Assembly (NCBI GenBank): GCA_023423895.1
Contig: JAFAER010000030.1
Coordinates: 1 to 64,000 of the forward strand
Direction: 5' to 3'
DNA length: 64,000 bases
Source: Pseudomonadota bacterium
GTDB lineage: Bacteria; Myxococcota_A; Polyangia; Polyangiales; Polyangiaceae
The position numbers and the translations under genes are program-made. The first letter of the stretch is position 1. Each line of letters opens with the position of its first letter. Positions 29,127-38,322 of this stretch are shown piece after piece. The notes under the pieces were generated by a model. It saw only the letters and a list, made by a program, of their open reading frames with translations, was not told the DNA's origin and did no database searches.

Positions 29127-31199
29127 ATGAACGTGAACCTCCGCCGCCTGTCCTTGCGCTACCTCGCGCCACTCGCCGTCGGCGCAGCATGCACGAGCGC
29201 AGCGTGTGGAGGAGATGCAGGCGGGTCGGCGCGCTCGCCGCAGACTGCGCCTCCCGTGAAGCGCGAGGCAACGGACAAGACGCAAGAGACGCAGTTCACC
29301 CAGCTCACCCAGCTCAAGAAGGCGACGACGAAGACGCTCGCGAGCGGCGCCAAGCTCGACGTGCCCGCCGGGTGGTGGCTCCGGGACGTTCCGAAGGGCG
29401 TGGTGCTCCAGGATCCGGATCGGGAGCTCACGCTGACGCTCATCGAGATCGACGCGGACTCCACGGATGCGGCGGTGAAGTCGACGCTTGCCAAGCTCGG
29501 TCGCACGGCTCCGGCGAAGATCGCGGAGAACGTGCACGAGAGGGATCAGGGAGGCTGGGACGAGGTCACAGAGACGGTCTGGGAGACGCCTCCTTCGGAG
29601 CAGAGCATCTTCGCGATCAACGTGCGGCGCAAGGACAAGAAGGCGTGGGCAACGCTCCTCGAGGGCAAGACCACCGCCTTCTCGCGGCGTGGCGCGCAGG
29701 TGCAGCAGATCGTCCTCGGGCTCGAGGTCCCCGGCGTCACCGAGGAGGATCTCGCCGCCAAGCCTGCGCTCCCGCTCGAGGGAGAGCGACTGGCCAAGCT
29801 GGAGTCGTTCATCGAGAGCGCCCGCGAGAAGGCCCACGTCCCCGGCGCCGCCATCGCGGTCGTCCAGGGCGGCAAGGTCGTGTTCGCGAAGGGCTTCGGC
29901 GTCCGCGAGCGCGGGAAGAAGGAGCCGGTCACCGACCGTACGCGCTTCATGATCGGGTCGGTCACGAAGTCGCTCTCGACGCTGCTCATCGCGAACCTCG
30001 TCGACTCCGGCAAGGTGAAGTGGGACACGCGCGTGAAGGAGTTGTTGCCCACGTTCGAGACGGGTGACCCCGCGGTGACCGACAAGCTGACGGTCGAGAA
30101 CACGTTCTGCGCGTGCACCGGGATGCCGCGGCGCGATCTCGACCTCGTCTTCGAATACGGCGCGCACAAGCCGGACGACGCGTTCACCGCCTTCGCCGGG
30201 GTGAAGCCGACGACCGCAATGGGCGAGACGTTCCAGTACTCGAACCAGATGACCGCGCTCGGTGGGTTTCTCGCGGCACGCATCGCCGAGCCGGGCAAGC
30301 CGCTCGCCGTTGCTTACCCGTCCGCGATGAAGGCGCGCGTCTTCGGCCCGATGGGAATGAAGGACACGACCGCATCGTTCGAGGAGGGCAAGAAGGGCGC
30401 CCTCGCAAGCCCGCACGGCGGCAACCTCGTCGGTCCGCGCGACGAGCCCATGGTCCTGCCGCTCGCGATGGAGCGCTTCGTCGAGCCCGTCGCGCCCGCG
30501 GGTGCGGTCTTCTCGACGGCGCAGGACATGGCGCGGTATGCGCTCATCGAGCTCGCGAAAGGCAAGACGCCCGAAGGCAAGCAGGTCTTCGGCGAGACCA
30601 ACCTCCTCGAGCGGCGCAAGCAGCGCGTCCAGGTCGGCCCGCGCGGTTCGTACGGGTTGGGCCTTGCAACGAGCACGCTCCGGGGTCTCCAGGTCGTGAC
30701 GCACGACGGTGGCACGTTCGGCTTCGTGACGCGCCTCGCGATTTTCCCGGACAAGGATCTGGGCATCGTCGTGCTGTCGAACACGACGAGCGCCGGAGCG
30801 AGCTTCATCGACGCGATCACGCAGCGCCTCATCGAGGTCACCTTCGACGCGAAGGAGCAGTCCGCACAAGATCTCGAGCGGGCGCTCGAGCAGTCGCGCG
30901 AGCAATGGGCAAAGCTTCACGACGAGCTGGCTTCGCCGATCCCGAGCGACGTCGTCTCGCGCGTGACGGGCACCTGGAAGAGCGACAAGCTCGGTTCGTT
31001 CACGTTCAAGCCGGGCAAGGACGGCGTGCTCGTGGACGTCGGAGAGTGGCAGAGCCGGCTCGGCTTCAAGAAGGCGGAAGACGGAACGGAGCAGCTCTTC
31101 TTCCTCGATCCTCCCGTCGCCGGGCTGCCGATCACGATCGAGGCCGGCGCCCTCGTGCTCTCGCTCGGGCAGGAGTCGCATCGCTTCACGAAGAGGTGA
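29127..31199 (+). CDS. Beta-lactamase-fold serine hydrolase lipoprotein with extra N-terminal domain
   Basis: 690 residues. Signal with TSAAC lipobox; residues about 60-215 are an uncharacterised alpha/beta region (DVPAGWWLRDVP, PsbP/DUF1795-like in look). The class-C beta-lactamase/penicillin-binding domain (about 225-575) has SVTK with nucleophile Ser278 and Lys281, YSN at 371-373 and a terminal HDGGTFGF box. The last 90 residues resemble the lipocalin-like tail of such esterases. Probably a periplasmic peptidase or esterase; resistance activity is not implied. Monocistronic. Confidence 0.88.
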   Translation: MNVNLRRLSLRYLAPLAVGAACTSAACGGDAGGSARSPQTAPPVKREATDKTQETQFTQLTQLKKATTKTLASGAKLDVPAGWWLRDVPKGVVLQDPDRELTLTLIEIDADSTDAAVKSTLAKLGRTAPAKIAENVHERDQGGWDEVTETVWETPPSEQSIFAINVRRKDKKAWATLLEGKTTAFSRRGAQVQQIVLGLEVPGVTEEDLAAKPALPLEGERLAKLESFIESAREKAHVPGAAIAVVQGGKVVFAKGFGVRERGKKEPVTDRTRFMIGSVTKSLSTLLIANLVDSGKVKWDTRVKELLPTFETGDPAVTDKLTVENTFCACTGMPRRDLDLVFEYGAHKPDDAFTAFAGVKPTTAMGETFQYSNQMTALGGFLAARIAEPGKPLAVAYPSAMKARVFGPMGMKDTTASFEEGKKGALASPHGGNLVGPRDEPMVLPLAMERFVEPVAPAGAVFSTAQDMARYALIELAKGKTPEGKQVFGETNLLERRKQRVQVGPRGSYGLGLATSTLRGLQVVTHDGGTFGFVTRLAIFPDKDLGIVVLSNTTSAGASFIDAITQRLIEVTFDAKEQSAQDLERALEQSREQWAKLHDELASPIPSDVVSRVTGTWKSDKLGSFTFKPGKDGVLVDVGEWQSRLGFKKAEDGTEQLFFLDPPVAGLPITIEAGALVLSLGQESHRFTKR

Positions 31200-31328
31200 A
31201 CGGAGACGTGAACGTCCGCCCGCCCTCGTCCTGCACGGATGAGGTGCTCGCCTCCGTCGAAGATCGTCGGAGATGCCTGCAGGCTTTCGCTGTCCATCGT
31301 CCCCGGCACCGCGCTACAACGCCGCCCG

Positions 31329-31982
31329 ATGCGTGACCGACTGCAGGCGCTCCTCCACCAGATCACTCGCAATCCCGAGCTCGAGGCACGCTGGCTGCAC
31401 ACGGTCTCGATGATGGAGTTCATCGGGGCCCGCAAGATCTCGCGCACCGTGGCGGATCGACATCCTTCGCTCGACGTGCTGAACCACCTCGCCGACGAGA
31501 CGCGTCACGCGTTCGCCTTCAAGCGACTGTCGACCGAGGTCGCCGGTCGAGAGATCTCCGACTACCTCTGCCCCGAGACAGCAGTCCGCTACTTCCAGTC
31601 GCTCGATCACGAGCTGGCTGCCTGGGCGAGCGCGCTGACGGGGGAGACGGACGTTTACCTGCACTATCTGCTGACCACGACGACGATCGAACGTCGGGCG
31701 ATGGTGCTCTATCCGCTCTACAAGGCGGCCACGAGTCACCCATTCGTACGCGAGGAGCTCGGCCGCGTCGTCATCGAGGAGCAGAGCCACCGCCGCGCGA
31801 TCGAGGACGCCTGCGTGACGCGGCTGCGTGAGGTGAACGGCTCGCTCGAGACGGCGCTCGCGGTCGAGGAGCGCCTCTTCGGAGCCTTCCTCGGGGTGCT
31901 CGAAGAGGCGCTCGCAGGTACGGGTGGCACGGAGAACGCTCGGCGAGCATCTCCGCCCCAGTCGCTTGCTCATCCGTCCTGA
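31329..31982 (+). CDS. Ferritin-like di-iron carboxylate protein
   Basis: 217 residues from ATG 31329. The protein is nearly all helical and carries the complete set of ferritin-superfamily ligands in order: Glu30 (MMEFIG), Glu57-x2-His60 (DETRH), Glu121 (TTIERR) and Glu151-x2-His154 (EEQSH), i.e. four Glu and two His on a four-helix bundle. This predicts an iron or manganese oxidase/oxygenase centre. I do not recognise a named family; substrate unknown. The 3' end overlaps the convergent LytTR regulator by 13 bp. Confidence 0.75.
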   Translation: MRDRLQALLHQITRNPELEARWLHTVSMMEFIGARKISRTVADRHPSLDVLNHLADETRHAFAFKRLSTEVAGREISDYLCPETAVRYFQSLDHELAAWASALTGETDVYLHYLLTTTTIERRAMVLYPLYKAATSHPFVREELGRVVIEEQSHRRAIEDACVTRLREVNGSLETALAVEERLFGAFLGVLEEALAGTGGTENARRASPPQSLAHPS

Positions 31983-32767
31983 CGGAGGCCGATCGAGTTC
32001 GCGAGGAGGCGCTCGCGCACGGTCGCCGCTCGGTCGCGTGCGACGTTGACCCGCAAAGGTGGGTCGTTCGGTCCGACGAGGAGCACCGCCTCACCGTCGA
32101 CCCGCTCGATCGAGCGGACGCCGCTCGTCGCCACCAGCCAGTTGCGATGGACGCGCAGGTAGCTCGGTCCGAGCATCGCCTCGAGCGAGTTCAGCGAGAG
32201 GTCGACGTCGAGCCGCCCCCGCGCCGTGTGCACGTAACAGAGGCGCTCCTCCGCCTCGAAGGCGAACGCGTCCGAGACCACCAGGAACACGATCGCGCGA
32301 CCGTGCCGAGCTGCGATGCGTACATCCGCTGCGCTCTGCGCTGGTGCGTGGGCATGCGGGCTCGCGACGAGCCGCTCGAGGCTCGCGCGGACACGCCGCT
32401 CCGTGAACGGCTTCAAGAGGTAGTCGACGACACCGAGCTCGAACGCGCGCATCGCGTGCTCGCTCGAAGCCGTGGTGAGGACGATGCGGGGGGGGACGAT
32501 ATTCCGCCCCGAAGCGAGCTTTCCCTCGAGCAGAGACTCGATCCAGGTCAAGCCGGCACGCGTGGGATGGCGCTCCCCTGCGAGATGAATGTCGACGAAG
32601 GCCACGTCGACGGCGTGGGGAGCCGCTGCGAGCGCTTCGGTCGCGAGCGCGGGGCTGGAGACCGCTGCCACGACGTGCGCCAGCTTCGATCGCTCGATGA
32701 GCTGCACGAGGTAGTTGCGGGCCGGCCATTCGTCTTCGAGGACCAGCGCGCGGAGCGAATCAGGCAT
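31970..32767 (-). CDS. LytTR-family response regulator (LytR/AlgR type)
   Basis: 265 residues. Receiver domain (about 5-130) with VAFVDIHLAG holding the phospho-Asp, and a LytTR DNA-binding domain (about 160-260: VHTARGRLDVDLSLNSLEAML, YLRVHRNWLVAT). ATG 32767 overlaps the kinase stop by 8 bp. Last gene of the five-gene RND operon, so it probably regulates the pump operon or related envelope genes. Confidence 0.92.
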   Translation of the reverse strand: MPDSLRALVLEDEWPARNYLVQLIERSKLAHVVAAVSSPALATEALAAAPHAVDVAFVDIHLAGERHPTRAGLTWIESLLEGKLASGRNIVPPRIVLTTASSEHAMRAFELGVVDYLLKPFTERRVRASLERLVASPHAHAPAQSAADVRIAARHGRAIVFLVVSDAFAFEAEERLCYVHTARGRLDVDLSLNSLEAMLGPSYLRVHRNWLVATSGVRSIERVDGEAVLLVGPNDPPLRVNVARDRAATVRERLLANSIGLRQDG

Positions 32768-33827
32768 GTGCGCCTCGTAAGTTCGCCGGCAGCCGCACGC
32801 GAGCGACCGTGCGCGCTCCCTCGCGAACGAGCTCGAATGCGCTCGTCTTCACGCTCTCGATCTCGAGGCGCCGCTCCACGATCGTGAGGCCTCGCCCGCC
32901 CAGGCGCGGCGGGCCGAGCTCCGGCCCGTCGTCTTCGACCGTCAGCATGAGCGTGCCCTGCTCGAGCGCCGAGCGGATCACGAGATGCCCTCCACCGCGC
33001 AGCGCACCGTGTTTGACCGCGTTCTCGACGAGCGGCTGCAAGATGAGCGCGGGACAGCCCAGCTCGAGCGTGTCGGGATCGACCTCCCACGTCGCCTGTA
33101 GCAACTCGGGATGGCGTAGCTCGTGAATCGTGACGTACCGCTTCAGCCACTCGATCTCGTCTTCGACGCGGTGGACCGAGTGGAACGCCGCAGCTTCACG
33201 GAAAAGATCGCCGAGCGCGGCGAGCAGCTCGCGGGCCTGCGGCGGGTCCTCCTCGACGAGGCCCGCCACCGCGTTGAGCGTGTTCAGGACGAAGTGGGGC
33301 TCGAGGTGCGCGCGGAGGCGAAGCAGCTCCGCTTCACGCGAGACGCGTTCGAGCTCGTAGTTGCGCTCCTCGTGTGCGCGTGCGAACGCGGGAAGGAACA
33401 CGATCGCCGCGAGGAACGCCGCGCTCGCGACGGAGTCCACGAGCGCGGTTCCGAGCGCGTAGCTCAGCGTGTGCGGCTCCTCGGGCCTGAGCAGCGACAG
33501 CGCCGGGTCCCAGCGGCCGACGTGCAGATCGATGGAATACGCGATCATCATCGCCGGCACCGTGGCGACGAGCGACAGGACGCTGGCGATCTTGAGCGAG
33601 ACACCTCGGGAGCGCGCCGCCCGATGCACCACCCAGATGGTGACGAGCGCGATCGTGAAGAGCAGGCCCAGCCAGAGGAGCTGGTAGACGAGCAGCCGGG
33701 TGCTCAAGTCCGAGAGGGCCCAGCGCACGACCCACGGGACGACCCAGAGCGAGTACCCGATCACGAACGCCTGCACGAGGGAGACCCTCGAGAGCGTCGA
33801 GGTCGAGCTGCGCTCGGCGCTCTTCAC
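32760..33827 (-). CDS. LytS/YehU-type membrane sensor histidine kinase
   Basis: 355 residues from GTG 33827, which overlaps the RND stop by 4 bp (GTGA); a longer start at 33896 would overlap the pump gene by 73 bp and is less likely. About four membrane helices (20-165), then the His_kinase segment HLEPHFVLNTLNAV with phospho-His and an HATPase domain (PLVENAVKHG, DDGPELG, GRGLTIVERRL). No large periplasmic domain, so it likely senses the membrane or a ligand within it. Partner is the overlapping LytTR regulator. Confidence 0.9.
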   Translation of the reverse strand: MKSAERSSTSTLSRVSLVQAFVIGYSLWVVPWVVRWALSDLSTRLLVYQLLWLGLLFTIALVTIWVVHRAARSRGVSLKIASVLSLVATVPAMMIAYSIDLHVGRWDPALSLLRPEEPHTLSYALGTALVDSVASAAFLAAIVFLPAFARAHEERNYELERVSREAELLRLRAHLEPHFVLNTLNAVAGLVEEDPPQARELLAALGDLFREAAAFHSVHRVEDEIEWLKRYVTIHELRHPELLQATWEVDPDTLELGCPALILQPLVENAVKHGALRGGGHLVIRSALEQGTLMLTVEDDGPELGPPRLGGRGLTIVERRLEIESVKTSAFELVREGARTVARVRLPANLRGAHA

Positions 33828-36800
33828 GCCGCCACCGCTCCCTCGCGCTCGGAGGAGCCCGTCTTCCGGCGTCGGTCCCGTATGCGTCGAACCCATCCTT
33901 GAACGTCGTCGAACCAAGTGTACGCCACCGGCGTCGCGAGCAGGGTCAAGACGAGTGACAAGCTCTGCCCACCCATGATGCCGACGGCGATCGCGCGGTT
34001 CGTCGCGGCGCCCGCGCCCGACGAGATCACGAGCGGGAGCATTCCGGCGACGAACGCGAGCGTGGTCATGAGGATCGGCCGGAGCCGGTCGCGACACGCC
34101 TCGACGACGGCATCTGCGCGCGAGAGTCCGGCGGCCCGCAGCTGGATGATCCGGTCGACCTGCAGGATGGCGTTCTTCTTCACGACGCCGAAGAGCACCA
34201 GGAAGCCGAGCGCCGAGAAGATGTTGAGGCTCTGCCCGCCCAGGAGGAGCGAGAGCAGGCCGAACGGAATGGTGAGCGGGAGCGAGAGGAGGATCGTGAC
34301 GGGGTGGATCCAGCTCTCGAACTGCGCCGCAAGCACCAGGTACATGAAGACGAACGACAGGATGATGGCGACGAAGAACGCCGTGGCGGCCTTCTCCATC
34401 TCCTTGGCGTTGCCGATGACCTCGCCGCGATAGCGGCCTGTCGGCTCGATCTCCTTCATCTTCGCCTCGAGGGCAGCCACGACCGCGGCGTCCGAGGTCC
34501 CCGGGAGGGTGTTCATGAACAGCGTGATCTGGCGCTGACGCCCGACGCGCCGGATGAGGCCCGGTCCCTCGGCTCGCTCGAAGGTGGCGATCTCGGCGAG
34601 CGGGATCAGCGCGCCGCCGGCAGACCGCACCGTGATCGCGCGTACGAGGTCCTCGTGCGCGAGGGTGTCGGACTCGACCCGGAGATGGACCTTGAGCGAG
34701 AGCTCGCTCCGGCTCCGAGGATCGCGCACCGTCCCGAGCTCGATCCCCTTGCGGTCGACGAGCGCGAGGGCGCTCCCAAGCTCCGCGTGGGAGACCCCGA
34801 GCTTGTTCGCGTGGGCGCGGTCGACGCGCACGTTGAGCTCCGGCTTTCCGCCGCTGCTCGTGATCCCGTGGTCGACGGTGCCAGGGATCTTCTTCGCCTC
34901 CTCGAGCAGGCGCGAGGCGACGCCGCGGAGCTCGTCGAGGTCCGAGCCTCGGATGACGAACTGGATCGGCGCGCCGTCCGGCCCCGGCGGCGCGAGATCG
35001 TCCGTGGGACCGACCATCGTGAGCACGCCTTCCGGGAGCGACTCCGCGGAGAGCGCACGAACCCGCTGGATCATCTCCGCCTGAACCCCGCGTTTGTCGA
35101 GGAACACGGTCACCGTCGCTTCGCGCGCGCTCAGCGTCATGAGGACCGTGTCGCGCACGTTCTGCTCGCCACGGATCCGAGTGGCGAGCTCCTCCGCGAC
35201 CTGACTCGTGCGTTCGACCGTCGCCTTCTCCGGCAGGCGGACGTATACCGCGAAGCGGCTCATGTCCTCGATCGGCAGGAAGTTCGCGGGCAACGACGCC
35301 CCGATCGGCACGGTGGACACGATCGTGAGCGCGACGCCGATGCCGACGACCCAGCGCTTGCGGAGCGCCCAGCGGAGCGCGCGGCTGTAGAGGCGCTCGA
35401 AGACGCCGTCATGGGACGCATGACCATGACCGAGCGCGTCCTGGTCATGGGCTCCGGCCGTGACGGGCTTCTTCAGCCAGCGAGAGCAGAGCATCGGCGT
35501 CAACGTGAACGCGACGCCCATCGAGAGGAGGATCGACGCCGACATCGTCAAGCCGAACGGCGCCAGGTAGTGCCCGACGATGCCCTCCATCGTCGCGACG
35601 GGGAGGAAGACGGCGACGAGCGAGAGCGTCGTCGCGAGAACGGCGAGGCCGATCTCCTGTGTCGCCTCGACAGCGGCCTCGCGCGCCGACAGCTTCTTCG
35701 CCGCCATCACGCGGACGATGTTCTCGAGGACGACGATCGCGTCGTCGATGACGATACCGACCGCGAGCGTCAGCCCGAGGAGCGACAGCAGGTTCAGCGT
35801 CATCCCGAGCGCCTTCGCCGCAGCGAACGTCGCGATGATCGAGGACGGGATCGCGAGCCCCGCGATCAGCGTGGCGCGCCAGCTCTTGAGGAACAAGAGG
35901 ACCACGATCGCCGCGAGGACGGCGCCGAGAACGAGGTGCTCGGTCACCGCACTGACGGCCGCGCGCACGTCTGCGCTGTTGTCCTGGACGACGCGCGCCT
36001 CCACGCCGTCGGGCAAGAACACCTTCGCAGCCTCGAGCCGCTCACGCACCTCGTCGGCGACGCCGACGGTGTTGGCGCCGGGCTGCTTCGTCACCGCGAC
36101 GATGACGGCGGGCGTGCCGGACAGCGCCGCTTGCGACTCGGAAACCGTCGCGCCGTCGACGACGAGGCCGACGTCGGAGATGCGAACCGCGAGCGCTCCG
36201 CGCTTCGCCACCACGACCTCGGACAGCTCCGCTGCCGTCTTCGCCTTCGCCGAGAGCCGCACGCCGAGCGAAGAGTCGCCGTCGGCAAGGCTGCCGCCCG
36301 GAGCCTCGAGGTTTTCGCTCTCCAGCGCGCGCTGCACCTCCTGCGCGGTCAAGTCGAGCGCCTGCAGCTTCAGTGGGTCGAGCACGACGGACAGTGCCCG
36401 CGTCTCTCCGCCGACGAGCTTCACGTCACCGACGCCGCGAATGCTCTGGAGCTCGCGACGAATGGTCGTGTCCGCCAGCTCCGTGAGCTCGAGCGGCGTG
36501 CGAGCGCCCTTGGGTGCGTGGACCGTCACCAGCACGATCGGCGCTGCGTTCGCGTTGAACGTCTCGATGCGGGGCGGACGCGCCGCCCGCGGGAGCTCGT
36601 CCGCCAGGCGCGAGACGCGATCGCGCACGTCGTTCGCGGCGTCCGTCGAGCTCCGATCCAGCGTGAACTGCGCCCAGACCATCCCGACGCCCTCCTGCGA
36701 GAACGAGTCGAGGCGGTCGAGCCCGCTCACGGTGCCGAGCGCATTCTCGATCCGCGTCGAGATCTCGCTCTCCACTTGCTCGGCGGACATGCCAGGCGCC

Positions 36801-36952
36801 GGGACGGTAACGGCCACGAAGGCGAAGTCGACGTTGGGGAAACGCTCGACCGGCATCTTGCCGAGCGCGTTGAGCCCCAGGACGACCATGGCCGCCACGA
36901 GCACCCACGTGAACACGGGGCGCCGAATGCACAGAGCAGCGAGCGCTCTCAC
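33824..36952 (-). CDS. RND efflux transporter (AcrB/HAE1-like), complete
   Basis: 1,042 residues, the full family length. First helix CIRRPVFTWVLVAAMVV, TM4 relay motif VGIVIDDAIVVLENIVR, two large periplasmic porter loops, and the final helix followed by a basic tail. It starts 4 bp inside the end of the outer-membrane factor gene and its stop overlaps the LytS kinase start. Together with its adaptor and channel this is a complete tripartite exporter. Substrate unknown. Confidence 0.95.
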   Translation of the reverse strand: MRALAALCIRRPVFTWVLVAAMVVLGLNALGKMPVERFPNVDFAFVAVTVPAPGMSAEQVESEISTRIENALGTVSGLDRLDSFSQEGVGMVWAQFTLDRSSTDAANDVRDRVSRLADELPRAARPPRIETFNANAAPIVLVTVHAPKGARTPLELTELADTTIRRELQSIRGVGDVKLVGGETRALSVVLDPLKLQALDLTAQEVQRALESENLEAPGGSLADGDSSLGVRLSAKAKTAAELSEVVVAKRGALAVRISDVGLVVDGATVSESQAALSGTPAVIVAVTKQPGANTVGVADEVRERLEAAKVFLPDGVEARVVQDNSADVRAAVSAVTEHLVLGAVLAAIVVLLFLKSWRATLIAGLAIPSSIIATFAAAKALGMTLNLLSLLGLTLAVGIVIDDAIVVLENIVRVMAAKKLSAREAAVEATQEIGLAVLATTLSLVAVFLPVATMEGIVGHYLAPFGLTMSASILLSMGVAFTLTPMLCSRWLKKPVTAGAHDQDALGHGHASHDGVFERLYSRALRWALRKRWVVGIGVALTIVSTVPIGASLPANFLPIEDMSRFAVYVRLPEKATVERTSQVAEELATRIRGEQNVRDTVLMTLSAREATVTVFLDKRGVQAEMIQRVRALSAESLPEGVLTMVGPTDDLAPPGPDGAPIQFVIRGSDLDELRGVASRLLEEAKKIPGTVDHGITSSGGKPELNVRVDRAHANKLGVSHAELGSALALVDRKGIELGTVRDPRSRSELSLKVHLRVESDTLAHEDLVRAITVRSAGGALIPLAEIATFERAEGPGLIRRVGRQRQITLFMNTLPGTSDAAVVAALEAKMKEIEPTGRYRGEVIGNAKEMEKAATAFFVAIILSFVFMYLVLAAQFESWIHPVTILLSLPLTIPFGLLSLLLGGQSLNIFSALGFLVLFGVVKKNAILQVDRIIQLRAAGLSRADAVVEACRDRLRPILMTTLAFVAGMLPLVISSGAGAATNRAIAVGIMGGQSLSLVLTLLATPVAYTWFDDVQGWVRRIRDRRRKTGSSEREGAVAA

Positions 36953-38322
36953 AACGATCCTCCGCCCGAAGGCATGGTGCGCCCGTCGACGAAGTCGAGC
37001 TTCGCCATCGACACCGCCTGCGCGACCACCGCCGCGACGAGCTCGTTCTTCGCACGCGCGAGGTCGGCCTCGGCGATGACGACATTGAGAGGCAACGCCG
37101 TCCCGGCATCCAGCTCACCGCGTCGCGCCTTCGCGAGCGCCCCTGCGCGCTCGACCCGCTCGCGCGCCCTCTCGACGCGCGCGTGGGTCAGGTTCAAGAC
37201 ACCGAGCGCCCCCGCGCGCTCCGCGTCGAGCTTCCGCTTCGCGTCGGCCAGCCGCGCGACGAGGACCGCGTGCTCCGATCGCGCCTGCGCCGCGCGCGCG
37301 CCGCCGACCGTGAGCTGCGAGAGCGACCACTCGAGCCTCACGCCCACCTCCCATGTGGGGAGCGCCACGAGTCGATTGAGGATGAAGACGCGCGGGCTCG
37401 GCGCGCTCACGTCGCCTGCGGCGTAGGCGGCGAGCGTCGGGAGACGGTTCATCGTCGCGCTGTCGGCGAGCGCCTCCGCGGCTCGGCCTTGTGCCTCGAT
37501 GCTCGCGAGCCGCGGCGGCGTCACCGGAGCCGCCGGCGGCCGCGGTGTGGAGCGTTCGGCCCGATCGAGCGCGGCGGAGACCTTCAGCTGTTGCCCGGCC
37601 AGCTGCGGGAGGAACGTGCGCAGCGTGGCCTCGGCCGCGACCAGCTCCGCCTCGGCGGCCTGGCGGCCGAGCACGGCCGCGTCCAGCGCCACCTCGAACT
37701 CGAGCACGTCGTTCTGCGCCACCGTTCCCGCGGCCTTGCGATTCCGCTGGTCGATCGCGTTCGACTCCGCAGCGCGAACGAGCTCCTCGGCATTCTCCAC
37801 GGCGAGCTTCAGGCTCCAGTACTGGAGGAACGCGACCCGCGCCTCGTACGCGACCTGCGCGCGCGTGTTCACGACCTCGAGCTCGCGCGCTTGCGCCTCT
37901 CTTCCAGCGGCACGCGCCGCGGCCGCCAGGCCGAGAAAGGCGTCGCTCAGCGGAACGGAGAGCTGCGCGCGGACGCCGAGCTGGTCGAGCAACTGCGGGA
38001 ACGTGAAGCCGTCGAAGCTTCGATAGCGTGCGGGGATGCTGCTGAGGCGTGCGTAGCGCGCGCTGAGGTTCACGTCGGGGATGCGCGCGCGCTGGGCAGC
38101 GTCGTAGCTCGCCTCCGCCGCGCGTCGCGCTTCGATCGCGGCCTGAATCGTCGGATGGTCTGCAAGCGCGAGCTCGACGACCCGGCGCTCGTCGACGAGC
38201 GCCTCCGGTCGATTGTCAGAGGCCGGAGCCGTCGGCTCGCTGGCGCGGGCATTCTGCGGGGAAGCACCAGCGACGCGCGCTGCGAGCAGCACGGCCGAGA
38301 ACACCTCTATGCGACGCATCAC
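36949..38322 (-). CDS. TolC-like outer-membrane efflux factor
   Basis: 457 residues. Sec signal to about residue 20, then two OEP repeats with long amphipathic helices (HPTIQAAIEARRAAEASYDA; GRAAEALADSATMNRLPTLA). It forms the outer-membrane channel for the pump. ATG 38322 overlaps the adaptor stop by 4 bp and its stop overlaps the RND start by 4 bp. Confidence 0.93.
   Translation of the reverse strand: MMRRIEVFSAVLLAARVAGASPQNARASEPTAPASDNRPEALVDERRVVELALADHPTIQAAIEARRAAEASYDAAQRARIPDVNLSARYARLSSIPARYRSFDGFTFPQLLDQLGVRAQLSVPLSDAFLGLAAAARAAGREAQARELEVVNTRAQVAYEARVAFLQYWSLKLAVENAEELVRAAESNAIDQRNRKAAGTVAQNDVLEFEVALDAAVLGRQAAEAELVAAEATLRTFLPQLAGQQLKVSAALDRAERSTPRPPAAPVTPPRLASIEAQGRAAEALADSATMNRLPTLAAYAAGDVSAPSPRVFILNRLVALPTWEVGVRLEWSLSQLTVGGARAAQARSEHAVLVARLADAKRKLDAERAGALGVLNLTHARVERARERVERAGALAKARRGELDAGTALPLNVVIAEADLARAKNELVAAVVAQAVSMAKLDFVDGRTMPSGGGSL

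Noticed and set aside
28860..31181. 773-codon minus-strand frame opposite the serine hydrolase
   Set aside because: Low-complexity charged translation; the plus strand encodes SxxK and YxN motifs.
34304..37426. 1,040-codon plus-strand frame over the second RND pump
   Set aside because: Same antisense artefact; the minus-strand frame has full RND motifs and tight operon overlaps.
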